In this document: positions 47,895-59,126 of the stretch, in pieces
Layout: every line of letters starts with the position of its first letter
Position numbering within the stretch: position 1 is the stretch's first letter
Assembly: GCF_022559585.1 (NCBI RefSeq)
Contig: NZ_CP087114.1
Coordinates: forward strand, 1,923,501-1,987,500
DNA from: Bartonella machadoae
Lineage (GTDB): Bacteria > Pseudomonadota > Alphaproteobacteria > Rhizobiales > Rhizobiaceae
DNA length: 64,000 nucleotides
Direction: 5' to 3'
Made by a program: the position numbers and the translations under genes
The notes under the pieces: generated by a model
The model's input: the letters and a program-made list of their open reading frames with translations, nothing else
Databases searched by the model: none
What the model was told of the DNA's origin: nothing

Positions 47895-48419
47895 ATGATC
47901 AAAAAGACCGTTCCCAATGTTACTTTCCATACCCGTGTCCGCGATGAATCCGTTGATGGGGATAATCCTTATCGGTGGCAAGAGGTTAACAGCGATACCT
48001 ATTTTAAAGGAAAGCGGGTTATTCTTTTTTCTCTTCCAGGCGCCTTTACGCCTACTTGTTCAACCTTTCAACTGCCTGATTTTGAAAAACTTTATGAAGA
48101 GTTTAAAAAAGTCGGCATTGATGAAATTTATTGCCTCTCTGTCAATGATGCTTTTGTCATGAATGCTTGGGGGAAAACGCAAGAAATTAAAAATGTAAAA
48201 TTAATTCCTGATGGCTCTGGTGAATTCACCCGTAAAATGGGTATGTTGGTTGCGAAAGACAATGTTGGTTTTGGCATGCGCTCATGGCGTTATGCCGCTG
48301 TTATTAACGATGGTGTGATTGAACAATGGTTTGAAGAAGCAGGTTTTTCAGACAATTGTACAACAGACCCTTATGAAGTCTCTTCACCACAAAATGTTTT
48401 AAAAAACCTGCAAAACTAA
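47895..48419 (+). CDS. Peroxiredoxin (Prx5-like)
   Basis: A 174-residue thiol peroxidase of the Prx5/AhpE-like group that reduces hydrogen peroxide and alkyl hydroperoxides. The active-site motif P-G-A-F-T-P-T-C has the peroxidatic Cys at residue 55. A typical C-terminal Cys (near residue 160) could be resolving. AGGAG seven bases before the ATG at 47895 decides the start; upstream codons in this frame are not family-like. A terminator follows. Confidence 0.93.
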   Translation: MIKKTVPNVTFHTRVRDESVDGDNPYRWQEVNSDTYFKGKRVILFSLPGAFTPTCSTFQLPDFEKLYEEFKKVGIDEIYCLSVNDAFVMNAWGKTQEIKNVKLIPDGSGEFTRKMGMLVAKDNVGFGMRSWRYAAVINDGVIEQWFEEAGFSDNCTTDPYEVSSPQNVLKNLQN

Positions 48420-48457
48420 TCTCATAGCGCGTTCAAGCCTTTAAAAACATAGACTTT

Positions 48458-48505
48458 ACGGTACAAGTTTTTTCGCAAAAAGAAGTTGTGCCGTTTGTTT
48501 TTGGA
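48458..48505 (+). terminator. Likely terminator after the peroxiredoxin gene
   Basis: ACGGTACAA pairs with TTGTGCCGT (one G-T pair) with a T/A-rich inner loop, followed by TTGTTTTT. Positioned 39 bases after the stop. Confidence 0.7.
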
Positions 48506-48779
48506 AAATTTTTGAACGCAAAAAACCAAGCGGAAATATTTTATCACGAAAAGCACACAGCAACTTCTCACTACTATCTTCCGCAATGATCAAAAAAATA
48601 ACGCTCCATCCTTCTGAATATGAAAGAGAAGCTTCATCTTCATGGAACTCAAAGAGCTATACCCTCCCCCCAAACATTCCCCGTATAACGTTTTTCCCCC
48701 CTTTTCACTCAAAGAAAACACCAAGAACACTTTTAACACCACTGTGCGGACTGCTCGTCCTCAATTTTTTTAAGCATGG

Positions 48780-49880
48780 ATTGTCAAGAATAGAGCGTTC
48801 TTTTTATAACGGCGACAAAGTATTGATTTATAATGATAATTTACTGTTTCGTCTGTTAAATAAGCCCCCGAATATTGTAAAATTCTCTCATCTCAAATCC
48901 TCTTATGTTGAATCAAATGGAATGATGTTTCGGCATGTCATAAGTGCGATTATCATATGGATAAAACACAAGAAAAAAGGAATAAATGCTTTTAATAAAT
49001 CGCCTTAATGCAAGATTTGTCGCAACATTGTGGGCTGGTAAAGAGTCTGATGGGGCAAGCTTATACCTTCACAAGCGCAAAAATTATGGTACTCAATGGC
49101 TTTATCGCTATAGCATTCCGCGAACGCCGCCGTAAAATGGGCTGGGTTCCTTAAGAAAAGTCGTTAGAAAAGCCCGTAAAGATATAACCCAATGACGTTT
49201 TATTTTACAGGGTGATCAGTGTCCTCATTAAAAAACATGACAAACAAAAACATGAGGCAATGTGTAATCTCCATTATCTCAAAGAGATTGCTGGAGATGG
49301 TGCCTACTTGTTGCTTTACAAACGTAAAGATGGCGTTACTCAATAGAGTTGCCAGTGTATCACATTTCACGGCACCACCTTGAAATGAGTTTGGGTATCT
49401 TTAAAAAGCCCATAAATGTGTGACCTAATAGCGTTCTTTTATATGAGGATCGGTCCCCATTAAAGAACATAACAAATAAAAACATAAGACAATATGCAAC
49501 CTCCAGTATCTCAAAGAAATTGCTAGAGAGAGTACCGCTTGTTGCTTTACAAGCATAAAACGCCATAAAACTACGAAGAGATCAACACGAAATTAGCAAG
49601 TGAGAGCAGTTTTAAAACACTTTGCAAAACAATTACTATGACACATTTAGCTTTGCGTTTGCTTATTTTTACAGGCGTTCGAACCAATCCAAATCCTTTG
49701 CATCATCTTTGTAAAAATCCGATTGAAAGAAATAAACCATCCTTACTGAGAATATGAAGGTGTATATGACGCGATAACAGAATTTCGCATGCCCTTATGA
49801 CTAGAAATATGAGAAATTCTGAAAAAAGCACGCTTTCTGCTCCGTAATGCTTTTTTTCTCCAACCGACCGTCATCGCCCT
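48780..49880 (+). pseudogene. Integrase relic C, including catalytic box
   Basis: The shared leader (AAGTATTGATTTATAATGATA, ATGTTTCGGCATGTCATAAG) precedes pieces of an integrase: K-E-S-D-G-A-S-L-Y-L-H-K-R-K-N-Y-G-T-Q-W, then H-D-K-Q-K-H-E-A-M, and M-T-H-L-A-L-R-L-L-I-F-T-G-V-R-T at about 49637. The last is the box I motif with the catalytic Arg of tyrosine recombinases. Multiple stops and shifts, and a second partial copy of the N-terminal part (about 49290-49570), show decay. Confidence 0.75.
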
Positions 49881-49959
49881 AATGTGAGTAACCTGTCTTA
49901 AGATATGAAAGAAACGTGATGCATACCCTCATGGCATTCCGTTCTCGTTTAGGGATTTT

Positions 49960-50300
49960 TTTAGATGTAAAATATTGATTTATAAAAACAATTCTTTTTC
50001 TTACATGTTAAATGAGACGCCTTAATATCATAAGATTTTCTCATATCAAATCATATTATGTTGAATCAAGTGAAATGATGTTTCGGCACGTCACAAGCGG
50101 AACTGGCGTGTGGGTAAAAACTCTAAAGAAAGGAGGCAAAATGCCTGTTATGAATCGTCTCAATACCAAGAGCTGTCGCGATATTGGGGGCTGGCAAAGA
50201 GTATGATGGTACCAGCTTGTACCTTCATAAGCGTAAAGATAGTGGTGTTCAATGGTAAACACATAAAATCAAGAAAGGTATCAATTTTAAAAATTGAAGC
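49960..50300 (+). pseudogene. Integrase relic D (N-terminal part)
   Basis: A third leader copy with GAAAGGAGGCAAAATG (start 50141) and M-P-V-M-N-R-L-N-T-K-S-C-R-D-I-G, the cleanest start of all relics, then T-S-L-Y-L-H-K-R-K-D-S-G-V-Q-W before decay. It is truncated beside hisS. Confidence 0.75.
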
Positions 50301-50344
50301 GCAAATTTTCCCAATATTTCATGCAATGCTTTCTACAGAAATGT

Positions 50345-51832
50345 TTACGTATTTTGTCTGTTCAAAATATCTTGCACTGTTTTAACCAATAGTTCTTCAT
50401 CAACGGTCACTTGTGCTGGTCGACTTTCTCGCCATGTTTGATTATCCTTAATTTCATGAGACAAACGCGCTCCTTCAATCAAATCTTTGATCTGTATTTT
50501 TCCCTCCTCACGTTCTTGTGATCCTTGAATGACCACACAAGGCGCTTTTCGCCGATCAGCATATTTCATCTGTGCCTTTATCCCTGCTGCTCCCAAATAG
50601 AGTTCAGCACGAATTCCAGCTCCCCGCAGTTGCATAACCATTTTTTGGTAACCTGCAACCGCCTCAGGTTCTTTATCCATCATCAACACCACGACGGGCC
50701 CTGCGACCTCTTTTACAGGCAATTTTCCTAAGCTTTGCAAAGCAGCGATCAAGCGTGAAACCCCAATGGAAAAACCAGTTGCGGGAATCTTTTCCCCCCG
50801 AAAACGCGCCACCAATCCATCATAGCGTCCACCACCACCAACAGAGCCAAAAACAACCTTTTGTCCATCATCATTGAACACATCAAACAGCAATGTCGCC
50901 TCAAAAACAGGCCCCGTATAATAATCCAGTCCCCGCACCACTGATGGGTCAATCTTGATCCGATTCTCAGTGCCATTTGCGGCAAAGATTGTTTGCATTT
51001 CCTCAAGCTCACCAATTCCTTCAAGGCCTTGAACATGATCCCCAACGACTTTTCTCAAAGCATCAAGGTTTTCCTCTGCGCTTTCAGCGCCAGCAGCCAT
51101 GAAGGCAAGAATACGCTCAATGTCTTTCTCCTTAAGCTCCGCGCCTTTTGTAAAATCACCACTTTCATCCAAACGCCCCCGCCCTAACAGCAAACGCACA
51201 CCTTCAGGACCAAATTTATCTAATTTATCAATTGCTCTCAAGACAGTTAAACGCTTTTCAGCCTGTTCATCTCCCCCCAAGCCAATTTTCTCTAAAACGC
51301 AATCCAAAATTTTTCTATTATTCAAGCGAATAGCATATTCATGCTGTTGAAACCCTAATTTTTCCAAGCTCTCTGCTGCCATCATGCAAATTTCAGCATC
51401 CGCTGCAACTGTAGGTGTTCCAACAATATCGGCATCAAACTGCATAAATTGCCGAAACCGCCCTGGTCCGGGTTTTTCATTGCGGAAAACAAAGCCAAGA
51501 CGATAACTCCGATAAGGCTTTGGCAAAATTTCAAAGTTTTCTGCAAAATAACGAGCCAGCGGCGCGGTAAGATCATAGCGCAAAGACATCCATTGCTCAT
51601 CATCATCTTGGAGCGAAAAAACCCCTGCATTGGGACGATCTTCATCAGGTAAAAACTTACCCAACACATCTGTATATTCAAAAATCGGTGTTTCAAGCGC
51701 TTCAAAACCGTAAAGTTCATAAACTTCACGAATTTGTGCAATCATGGTTTCAGTTGCATATAACTGTGCGCTTGTGCGATCAACAAAACCACGAGGTAAA
51801 CGGGCTTTGGTTTTTTCTTGTTTTGATGACAT
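50345..51832 (-). CDS. hisS: Histidyl-tRNA synthetase
   Basis: A 495-residue class II synthetase that charges tRNA-His. Motif 2 region ([13 protein letters not shown] and [14 protein letters not shown]) and the His-specific [12 protein letters not shown] are intact. The ATG at 51832 (M-S-S-K-Q-E-K) is preceded by AGAGAAGAG. An in-frame TTG at 51850 is less likely. The gene is flanked on both sides by integrase relics but appears unaffected. Confidence 0.95.
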   Translation of the reverse strand: MSSKQEKTKARLPRGFVDRTSAQLYATETMIAQIREVYELYGFEALETPIFEYTDVLGKFLPDEDRPNAGVFSLQDDDEQWMSLRYDLTAPLARYFAENFEILPKPYRSYRLGFVFRNEKPGPGRFRQFMQFDADIVGTPTVAADAEICMMAAESLEKLGFQQHEYAIRLNNRKILDCVLEKIGLGGDEQAEKRLTVLRAIDKLDKFGPEGVRLLLGRGRLDESGDFTKGAELKEKDIERILAFMAAGAESAEENLDALRKVVGDHVQGLEGIGELEEMQTIFAANGTENRIKIDPSVVRGLDYYTGPVFEATLLFDVFNDDGQKVVFGSVGGGGRYDGLVARFRGEKIPATGFSIGVSRLIAALQSLGKLPVKEVAGPVVVLMMDKEPEAVAGYQKMVMQLRGAGIRAELYLGAAGIKAQMKYADRRKAPCVVIQGSQEREEGKIQIKDLIEGARLSHEIKDNQTWRESRPAQVTVDEELLVKTVQDILNRQNT

Positions 51833-52199
51833 GCTCTTCTCTAACAACAATATCTATTCACGGATGGCTTATTCACGGATAGCTTGTGTCTATCTCATAG
51901 AAACCAACGCTGCAATACCTTTATCAATCATAACCCACGATAACAAACACCACCCCTTGTACAAAGAAGATGCTCATCACCCCTAAGCGTACTAAAAAAC
52001 TTGGCTCCTTCAACCGCAAAAGAGCGGCTTTCTGTTAATATTTTTCCCATTATCGATAAAAAAGAAGAGCCCGCAACCACAAAACGCTTCACAAGCACTT
52101 CCCCATAAGACTTCCCATACAAGCCCTCCTACCACTGCTGCCTTCTTCTCTCTTCAACAATCCTCTCGAAACACATTTTCCACACGCTCTCCTCTCCAT

Positions 52200-53350
52200 T
52201 CCCTTTACGCAAAGCACCTTCTCATATGCTCTCCATACCAATCTGATTTACAAAGACAATGAAGCGTTTTGCCTATAAAATGAGAACACGAATATCCTAA
52301 GATTCTCTCACTACAATCCTGCTGTTGTTGAATAAAAACATCCTCTTGCACATCACAAGTGAGGCTATTGTGTGGATAAAAACACAAGAAGAAAGGTATA
52401 AAATGCCTTTAATAAATCGTCTCAATGCCAAAAACTGTTGCAACATTGGCGGCTAGAGTATGACGATACCAACTTGCTCCTCCACAAGTGTAAAGAGGAT
52501 AGTGCGTAATAGATTTACCAGTATATTCTCCATGGGCTGTATCGTGAAATGGGCGTGGATGTACTTTGAGTTATTTAAAACAAACCTATGAATGCGTCGC
52601 ACAATGGCGTGCTGCTTTCCATGAGAGGCATACTCCCTAAAAAACGTGACAAACAAAAGCGTGAGACAATGCGTCATCTCCATTATCTCAAAGATATTGC
52701 TCTAAACACTTTTGCCAGCCGTAAAGCAAAACCAAAAGAAATACTAAGATTGAAGATTGATTTTTGCCTTTACATCTTCATATCCTTCCCCAATGAGGCT
52801 ACCTCCCCGTTGCAGAGATTACAAAATGGATACATGCAATGCTCTCGTTCTTCATTGAGTCTCCAAAAGCTGGTCCTGCCTATAGGACGTTCATTCGTCT
52901 TAATCTCTCTCTTAAACATGCTATTGCATGGGAAACATATGGCTGCATTGGGATTGAATGTTGATTGACAGAGAACAGCAAATGCTAAGACTCTCTGATG
53001 TCAACAACGTCATAAAACGCAAAACTTACCAGCTATGGGATGGAAAGAAATACCGGCTTTTTATAAAATACTTTGTCAAACGACAACCATGACACACTTA
53101 GCTTTACGGTTATTCTTCTGACACTCGTACCTATCCTTTGCATCATATCCATAAAGATCAGATTGCATAAAGATCAGATTGCATAAAGATCAGATTGAAT
53201 GTGTGAATCATCCCTGTTGAGAATATGAAAGGAAGGTGTGATGCGACAACAGAATTTTGTGTGTCTTTATCATCAAGATAACGTAAGTTGTTTCAAAAGA
53301 GACATCAAAAAACGAAAGCTGTTTTAAGAGAAGCATCAAAACAACTCTCG
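52200..53350 (+). pseudogene. Integrase relic E, longest copy
   Basis: A leader (ACATCCTCTTGCACATCACAAG, GTGTGGATAAAAACACAAG), the start M-P-L-I-N-R-L-N-A-K-N-C-C-N-I-G (ATG at 52402), then K-K-R-D-K-Q-K-R-E-T-M-R-H-L-H-Y-L-K-D-I-A, and the core H-G-K-H-M-A-A-L-G-L-N-V-D follow one another across several frames. From about 53089 M-T-H-L-A-L-R begins the catalytic domain. It preserves the full gene order of a P4-like integrase, with many stops. Confidence 0.75.
53151..53197. repeat. 16-bp tandem triplet inside integrase relic E
   Basis: ATAAAGATCAGATTGC is repeated three times (53151-53166, 53167-53182, 53183-53197, last base differing). The unit corresponds to codons following the catalytic box of the relic, where relic C has a single copy. 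Confidence 0.9.
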
Positions 53351-53429
53351 AATAAGCTAAAATCATCCCTCTGCAAGAGGTACCCTCTTTTATAAGGAAT
53401 TGACAGATTGAACATCTATGCAAAAATCC

Positions 53430-54275
53430 TTAAAGCATCAGTGTGTTTTTAGCTTGCTCGGCAAAATAGTTGATCAGCGTTTTTAAATCACCACTGTTAC
53501 GACCAGCATCCGTAATCGACCGTGAAATGGAGGGAATGATATTCTGCCACAAATTTTGTGGAAACTGATCTGTCAGTTGTGTGATTGTTCCCCCTTGAGC
53601 ACCAATACCGGGAACAAGAAACAAGCTGTTTTTCAACTGTTCGATTGTCTCTTTTGCTTCACTGCCCAAAGTTGCCCCAATGACCGCCCCGATGGGTCCA
53701 ACAGCATGATGTTGCGTAAAAGAATGGCTATTATAATCACAAATACGCTGTGCCAAATGCATAGAAACTGTTTGATCACCAATGCGCGCATTGCGAAGTG
53801 TTGCTCCCTCTGGATTAGAGGACTGAACCACCACAAAAACCGCAGTTCCTGTTTCTTCAGCAATCTTGATCAAAGGGATGAGCGCATCAAAACCAAGAAA
53901 AGGATTGACTGTCAATGCATCGGCCTTAAACGCACTGCTTGAACCAAGCCAAGCCCTCCCATAGGCTTCAGCAGTAGAGCCAATATCCCCCCTTTTTGCA
54001 TCAACCAGAACCAATAAGCCTTGGTCATGTGCTTCTTCAATAAGTTCTTTGAGAACGTGAAGACCTTCAACCCCATATAACTCAAAAAAAGCAGCTTGCG
54101 GCTTTATAACACCCACTTTACCAACAACGGCTGTTAAGAGAATCTCACAAAACTCTTTTAACCCTTTATAATCGCAACTTAAATTCCATGATTGCAAAAC
54201 TTTATGACTAGGATCAAAACCAACACAAAGCGGTCCATAGATTTCACGGTTTTTTAAAAAAGTTGAACAAAACAT
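53430..54275 (-). CDS. pyrF: Orotidine 5'-phosphate decarboxylase (type 2)
   Basis: A 281-residue enzyme that makes UMP from OMP, the last step of de novo pyrimidine synthesis. The catalytic motif D-A-K-R-G-D is at residues 92-97 in V-D-A-K-R-G-D-I-G-S-T-A. Length and the S-T-A-E-A-Y motif point to the type 2 subfamily. The ATG at 54275, with GGGTGGTGG upstream, is preferred to an in-frame TTG 48 bases earlier, since the family starts with F-x-x-x-L-K-x-R. Confidence 0.93.
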   Translation of the reverse strand: MFCSTFLKNREIYGPLCVGFDPSHKVLQSWNLSCDYKGLKEFCEILLTAVVGKVGVIKPQAAFFELYGVEGLHVLKELIEEAHDQGLLVLVDAKRGDIGSTAEAYGRAWLGSSSAFKADALTVNPFLGFDALIPLIKIAEETGTAVFVVVQSSNPEGATLRNARIGDQTVSMHLAQRICDYNSHSFTQHHAVGPIGAVIGATLGSEAKETIEQLKNSLFLVPGIGAQGGTITQLTDQFPQNLWQNIIPSISRSITDAGRNSGDLKTLINYFAEQAKNTLML

Positions 54276-54704
54276 TCCACCACCCAAGATAAGCTCTCTT
54301 GCAATTTTCGATACACGAGACAACCGAAAAAGAAATTTATTTATAACTGAAATTTATTTTCCAAAATGGACCGGTAACATAATTTCTACGCAAAAGAAAA
54401 TATTTTCATAGCACCAAGCAGCACAAGCAACCATATTGCAAAACATCCCTCTTCTCTTTCTATTCGCTCAAACATCTCTAGCAATGCACACGCGCAATAA
54501 ACAGCACCTTGAAGCAGAATTTTGCAAAAAGAAGTTTCACCAACATGGTTTCATCATCAAAATCCGTGAGAATTCCCCTCATAAACGATAATCATCACCC
54601 ACTGTTTTGAACGTTCGTATCAATTTGGCAGCCTCTTTGTCACTTTTGGAACATAATTTCTAACGGGGCATTTTATCTCCAGCATCATTTGAGGAGATAA
54701 AAAT
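54276..54704. other. Divergent gap pyrF / membrane protein gene
   Basis: About 430 bp. A GAGGAGATAAAAAT Shine-Dalgarno precedes the membrane protein ATG. No other feature recognised. Confidence 0.5.
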
Positions 54705-55793
54705 ATGGAAACCCGCATTCCTGAGGATACACCCTTCGATAGCCACTTTCTAGGGGAAACATCTCTAGAAACAGATTATCCTTTTTTCCAACCACCAATT
54801 TCATGGTCAGCAATCTTTGCTGGACTGATCACAGCCCTTGCCACTTCAATCTGCTTATCTTTTCTGGTTGCAGCGTTAGGTTTCAACCAAATGGACTTCA
54901 CCTCTTCAACACCTTTTGCAGGAACTTTCCTCTCCTTTGGGATTGGTTCTCTTATCGTTATGCTTATCAGCCTTGCTTTAGGAAGCTTTGTTGCTGGGCG
55001 CTTTGCTGAATCATCAGGCACACTTCATGGCTTTCTCACTTGGGCTCTGTTAACCCTTATCATGACCCTCCAAGCCGTCCACGTGGTTTCAAGTACAGCA
55101 AAGATAGGCGCGAAAGCTGTTGGAGAAAGCACTTCGGCACTCCAACAAACTGGAGACAGCCTCAAAACAAATCTTGTCCCCTTCTTTTCACAAGAAAACG
55201 ATAACAATTTTGCCAAGTTTTTTCGTGAAATAAAGGACAATGATGTTGATTTTGATAAATTGCGCAGTGAATTACACACACTTCTCAAGAAAAGCGATAT
55301 CCCTGCTCTCAACCCTGACCGTTTAAAGCAATCCTATCAAGCCGCTCTTAAAGAGATCAGTTCTGCGATAACAGCTTTTAAGGAAGACCCTTCTCACACT
55401 GGCACCATCTTAAAAAATCTGAGTGAGCACCTGTCTGATCGTATCGAAGACATCACAGAAGACATCAATCAAAATGACATCGTCAATGCCCTGATGAACA
55501 ATGGCATGACGCGTGCGGATGCACAAAAAACCGCTAACAATGCACTTGATCTTTATCAAACAGCAGAAGCGAAAACCGAACAAGCACTTAAAAATCTTGA
55601 AGCGCAGGCGCATACACTTTCTCAAAAGCTCAACTCAACGATGAAAGATGCACGTCATAGTGCGGACAAAGCCGCTACAACAGCCTCCCACATGGGATGG
55701 TGGGGCTTTTTAGGAAGCTTAATTGGTGCCATACTTTCCAGTGTTTGTGGTTATTATGGCTATCGAAGCCGTAAAGACACTTTCATGCTATAA
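54705..55793 (+). CDS. Inner-membrane protein with central coiled region
   Basis: A 362-residue protein of unknown function. Three hydrophobic segments lie at the N-terminus (about residues 30-58, 68-95, 105-130) and one at the C-terminus (about 330-350), with a long charged, helical region between (about 135-325). Segments are Gly/Ala-rich (W-S-A-I-F-A-G, L-G-S-F-V-A-G-R-F-A-E). Similar proteins in Rhizobiales are sometimes labelled PhnA-like, without functional evidence. AGGAG precedes the ATG. Confidence 0.75.
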   Translation: METRIPEDTPFDSHFLGETSLETDYPFFQPPISWSAIFAGLITALATSICLSFLVAALGFNQMDFTSSTPFAGTFLSFGIGSLIVMLISLALGSFVAGRFAESSGTLHGFLTWALLTLIMTLQAVHVVSSTAKIGAKAVGESTSALQQTGDSLKTNLVPFFSQENDNNFAKFFREIKDNDVDFDKLRSELHTLLKKSDIPALNPDRLKQSYQAALKEISSAITAFKEDPSHTGTILKNLSEHLSDRIEDITEDINQNDIVNALMNNGMTRADAQKTANNALDLYQTAEAKTEQALKNLEAQAHTLSQKLNSTMKDARHSADKAATTASHMGWWGFLGSLIGAILSSVCGYYGYRSRKDTFML

Positions 55794-55834
55794 ACATGCT
55801 GTAAAACTAACAGGACATAAAGCATAATACTAGA

Positions 55835-55866
55835 AAAAAGCTGTACAGATTGTACGGCTTTTTTTA
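55835..55866 (+). terminator. Rho-independent terminator
   Basis: AAGCTGTAC and GTACGGCTT pair with one wobble around a five-base loop, followed by seven T. Positioned about 40 bases after the membrane protein gene. Confidence 0.85.
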
Positions 55867-56313
55867 TAAACAGGTCCCGATCACTGTATTCTTTCAATGG
55901 AAAGAAGATTTTTAAAACATTCTTTTAACTTTTCATGACAGCAAAACAGCCTTTAAAAGGAAAACAAATTTTTCTTTTATGTTTTTTCTTTAAGACATTT
56001 TGTGAGAAGGTTTTCTATCTTATAGAGTATAAAAAACGCTCTAGGTAATCTTGCCTCGTATAAAATAAAGGCGCTTTATCTCCCGCAATTTTCAACATGC
56101 ATGATATGTTTTTTTGTTTTATATCAGAGAAAAGATGTGGATAGAAAAACCAACAACATATTCTTCAGCAGTTTTATAGAAAACAAAAGCTATAATACTG
56201 AGGAACAAAAACTCTTAGGGAACTATCTATAAAATGATGTAGCAGTCTCTTAATCAAACGAATTCATATCATAGACTTTATAATGTAATAACCATTTTTG
56301 ACAAATCTCTCTC
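55867..56313. other. Intergenic region, nothing recognised
   Basis: AT-rich gap between the terminator and the Abi-like pseudogene, with no coding potential or repeat that I recognise. Confidence 0.4.
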
Positions 56314-57132
56314 ATGAAATCACCAATTCCTCCCGCAACCATTGGACTGCTTAGCCAAATATTATCAATGCATTATACATCAAAGATGTTGGATACTTTA
56401 TTCTTTTTTACACCGACTGCTCCTAACGCGGATCCTTCTGATAATAAAGTGACCATGGTAAAAAAACGGCTCCATGCAATCAATAGACAATGCCCTGAAC
56501 CACTTGAGGTCCTAGGTCCGCTCCTCAGTGATTTTATGGATAGAGAACCTTCTGATCAAAAAACTCTCTACGCAGTGGATCAATGAGAAGAAAATCAATG
56601 CAAAATTTTAGAAACCTTAGCTAAAGATGGATTGCGGTATTTACGTGGGGGATATATCACTAAATGTGGTCTTCTCTCTACACAAGGGTTACAGGATAAG
56701 GTTGCAAAACAGCAACTCTCCGCAGTAGAAATCGAAATTGAGAGAGCATTGCAAACCGTAGAAAAAGATCCGATGAATGCAGCTCTCTATGCTGCAACTG
56801 TATTGGAAGCCTCCTTAAAAGCTTATCTCAATCACCATTCTATCGTCTATAAAGAAGAATCTGAGAAACTCCCCAATTTATGGAACAAAGTTGCTATGCA
56901 CATTGGTCTCCAGCCCAAAAATTTTTCTGACGAAGATGTAAAAAAGATCGCCTCTGGACTGTATGAAATTGTAAAAGGCACCATGAATTTAAGAAATAAA
57001 AAAAGTGCTGCCCATGGCAGATCAGAAGAACATTTTAAGCAAAACATTATTCGTCCTCGCCATGCGCGTCTAGCTATTCATGCCGCACATACCATTTCAG
57101 CTTATATTTTAGAATTCACAGAAGAAGGATAA
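56314..57132 (+). pseudogene. Abortive-infection-like gene with an in-frame TGA
   Basis: A 272-codon frame interrupted only by a TGA at 56584-56586. The second part (from about residue 110) has E-I-E-R-A-L-Q-T-V-E-K-D-P-M-N-A-A and ends with L-R-N-K-K-S-A-A-H-G-R-S ... A-R-L-A-I-H-A-A-H-T. This is the pattern of the Abi_C domain of abortive infection proteins, which act in phage defence. The frame is the same on both sides of the stop, so a single base change would explain the loss. A start at 56632 or nearby could give a C-terminal fragment. Confidence 0.65.
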
Positions 57133-57801
57133 TAAAAAAATTTATTTGAGAAATCGTCAGTATTTTTTGATGATGCGATGATTAACACAAATATATGCCT
57201 TTCTGCTCCGCTTCACTATTTTTATAATTTATCCATCAAAGATACGGCAATTATCACAAAAAAACTGTACCGACAATCACATCTTTTCTTTCATCAGAAT
57301 ATGAATACCCGTCAGTTCAGGAATGGGATTTGGTGTTATGAAGTCAGATGGATTACAACATGCAATAACTATAGGAAACCTTATCTCACCCTCCTCTGCT
57401 CAATATTTCTTCATTTCTTTTATGAAAAATGCACAACATATTAGGTTTTTCTTCCACTCAGAAAAATTGATTTTTATAAAATCCTACAAATCAAGGGAAA
57501 AGCTCTATTGGCAACAGTGCACGCGGAGGCCAACAAATTATTCTTAATCATACAGATTTTATAACCTCATACAGCAAGAAAACATTTTATACGAAAAATG
57601 TTGGATCTTGCTAAAAACAGTGTAAAAGAAACAAAAAACAATATTCTCGCCATAGACTGACGAGTGAAATCAAGATGGGGATACTATCAATGAAATGTGC
57701 ACTGCTGAAACAGGGCTAACAAAACTCCCTAAAAATAGACAACAAAGCGTTTTTGATCATTTAACTGCGCTTATAGAGAAATCCCCATGAGAAAAAATTA
57801 A
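57133..57801. other. Degenerate sequence before the second MFS gene
   Basis: Short broken frames only. One stretch (about 57690-57790) reads E-M-C-T-A-E-T-G-L-T-K-L-P-K-N-R-Q-Q and ends at a TGA just before the MFS gene. It may be the end of a lost gene. I do not recognise it. Confidence 0.4.
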
Positions 57802-58983
57802 ATGACGAGAAAAAATAAAATTACTTTTTTTATCTATGGTGCAGTTTTTCTTTCCGAATTTTCCTTTTTCTTTGTTCTGCCTCTTCTTGGCATCTCTCCT
57901 CTCATAACGGCTGCAAATGTTGCTTTTTATCTCGCGGGATCCGTAATCCTTGAAAGCATTCTCATGGTAACGACAACGAAGTTATTTGAGAAATATTCTC
58001 GTAAATTATTAATGGCTAGCGCATTTATTTTAAGAAGTGCAGCTTTTTTGTTCATTACTCTATCAGCCATGCCTTCTGCTTGGTTGTCCTTTTTTACTTT
58101 AACAGCTCTTTCGAAAGCAATTGCAAAGCCATTTCTAAGAGAGATTTTAACAGAACATCTCAATGGAAAAACGCTTAAACGTGCATTAACCCTTTATTCT
58201 TTTTTTCAAAATGCTGCTGTTTTTATAGCCCCTCTTGTTGCAACGATCACCATAAAATACAACGTATCCGTTTTTGTACTCTTTTTTTTCGCAGTCATTG
58301 GTTTATATTTTTGTTTTCTCTCTATAAAAATTGTTTACAACTACCCACAGAAAAAAACATCCCTTGAAAAAGATAAAAAAACACCAACGGCTTTTCTTTC
58401 TTCCTGTAAAAAAATCATAAGCAACCGTTCTCTTCGTTATTTACTAATCACAGCTTTACTTTGCTCGTCCATTATGGGAATCTTCCTCACAACCACGACA
58501 CTTCTGAGTAAATTTGATAGCAATCTCGCTCCTTATAGTGGTCTTTTCTTTTCAACTGTCGGAATCAGTATTTGCCTCTGGCAGGGGATAATGAATAAAC
58601 ATCTCACTCTTTCCGATAAAACAACTTTTTATCTGATATGGCTTACGGGAAGCTTAGCCTCATTCTACCTCATAGGTGGCGTCTCTACCGCCATGATTGC
58701 CTTAATTGCCTACAGTGTCTACGAATCTGTCATCATTCCAGAAATATACTATAATGCAGGAAAGACAACTGCAGCTTTATCTTCTAGTGTTATTTTTAGT
58801 TATATCCTTGTTGTTTCAAATATTGGTCAAGCTGCGGGCTCTTGGATGAGTGGATGGATAATCAGCCATTTCAACAGCCATGTTTCTTTAATCTTTTTCA
58901 TGATCACTATTGCCTCTACATTTGCATCTTCCATGTGCCTGATACAAGCTAAAAAACACGAGGATTTTCAATGTGGTATATAG
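57802..58983 (+). CDS. MFS transporter
   Basis: A 393-residue inner-membrane protein with about 12 hydrophobic segments and weak MFS features (L-F-E-K-Y-S-R-K-L-L-M in the loop after helix 2). The substrate is unknown. It is AT-rich and its 3' end overlaps the region encoding a broken adenylate-forming ligase, so the two may have formed a small biosynthesis or export locus. Part of its 3' end is duplicated 2.5 kb downstream. Confidence 0.75.
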   Translation: MTRKNKITFFIYGAVFLSEFSFFFVLPLLGISPLITAANVAFYLAGSVILESILMVTTTKLFEKYSRKLLMASAFILRSAAFLFITLSAMPSAWLSFFTLTALSKAIAKPFLREILTEHLNGKTLKRALTLYSFFQNAAVFIAPLVATITIKYNVSVFVLFFFAVIGLYFCFLSIKIVYNYPQKKTSLEKDKKTPTAFLSSCKKIISNRSLRYLLITALLCSSIMGIFLTTTTLLSKFDSNLAPYSGLFFSTVGISICLWQGIMNKHLTLSDKTTFYLIWLTGSLASFYLIGGVSTAMIALIAYSVYESVIIPEIYYNAGKTTAALSSSVIFSYILVVSNIGQAAGSWMSGWIISHFNSHVSLIFFMITIASTFASSMCLIQAKKHEDFQCGI

Positions 58984-59126
58984 TTTTGCAACGGGAGGTA
59001 CAACGAGAATTCCCAAAGCACTTCACCACAAGTGACTCAATTATGCGTTTGTAACACACTCTACCGCAAAGAACCTAAAATCTGTCTTCAAGAATTGCTC
59101 TATAAGCTCCGTTGCAAATTGCCTTA
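58931..59126 (+). repeat. 196-bp segment repeated at 61438-61632
   Basis: The end of the MFS gene and the start of the ligase pseudogene (from CCATGTGCCTGATACAA to GTTGCAAATTGCCTTA) recur about 2.5 kb downstream at about 90% identity by eye, in the same orientation. Confidence 0.9.

Noticed and set aside
48586..49008. 140-codon plus-strand frame
   Set aside because: It covers the leader of integrase relic C, which recurs at other relics without the frame being kept.
56584..56586. TGA as a selenocysteine codon in the Abi-like gene
   Set aside because: No selenocysteine insertion element is evident and the family has no known selenoproteins.
57178..57547. Two plus-strand frames of 74-88 codons
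   Set aside because: They overlap in different frames, have no family resemblance and no ribosome binding site.
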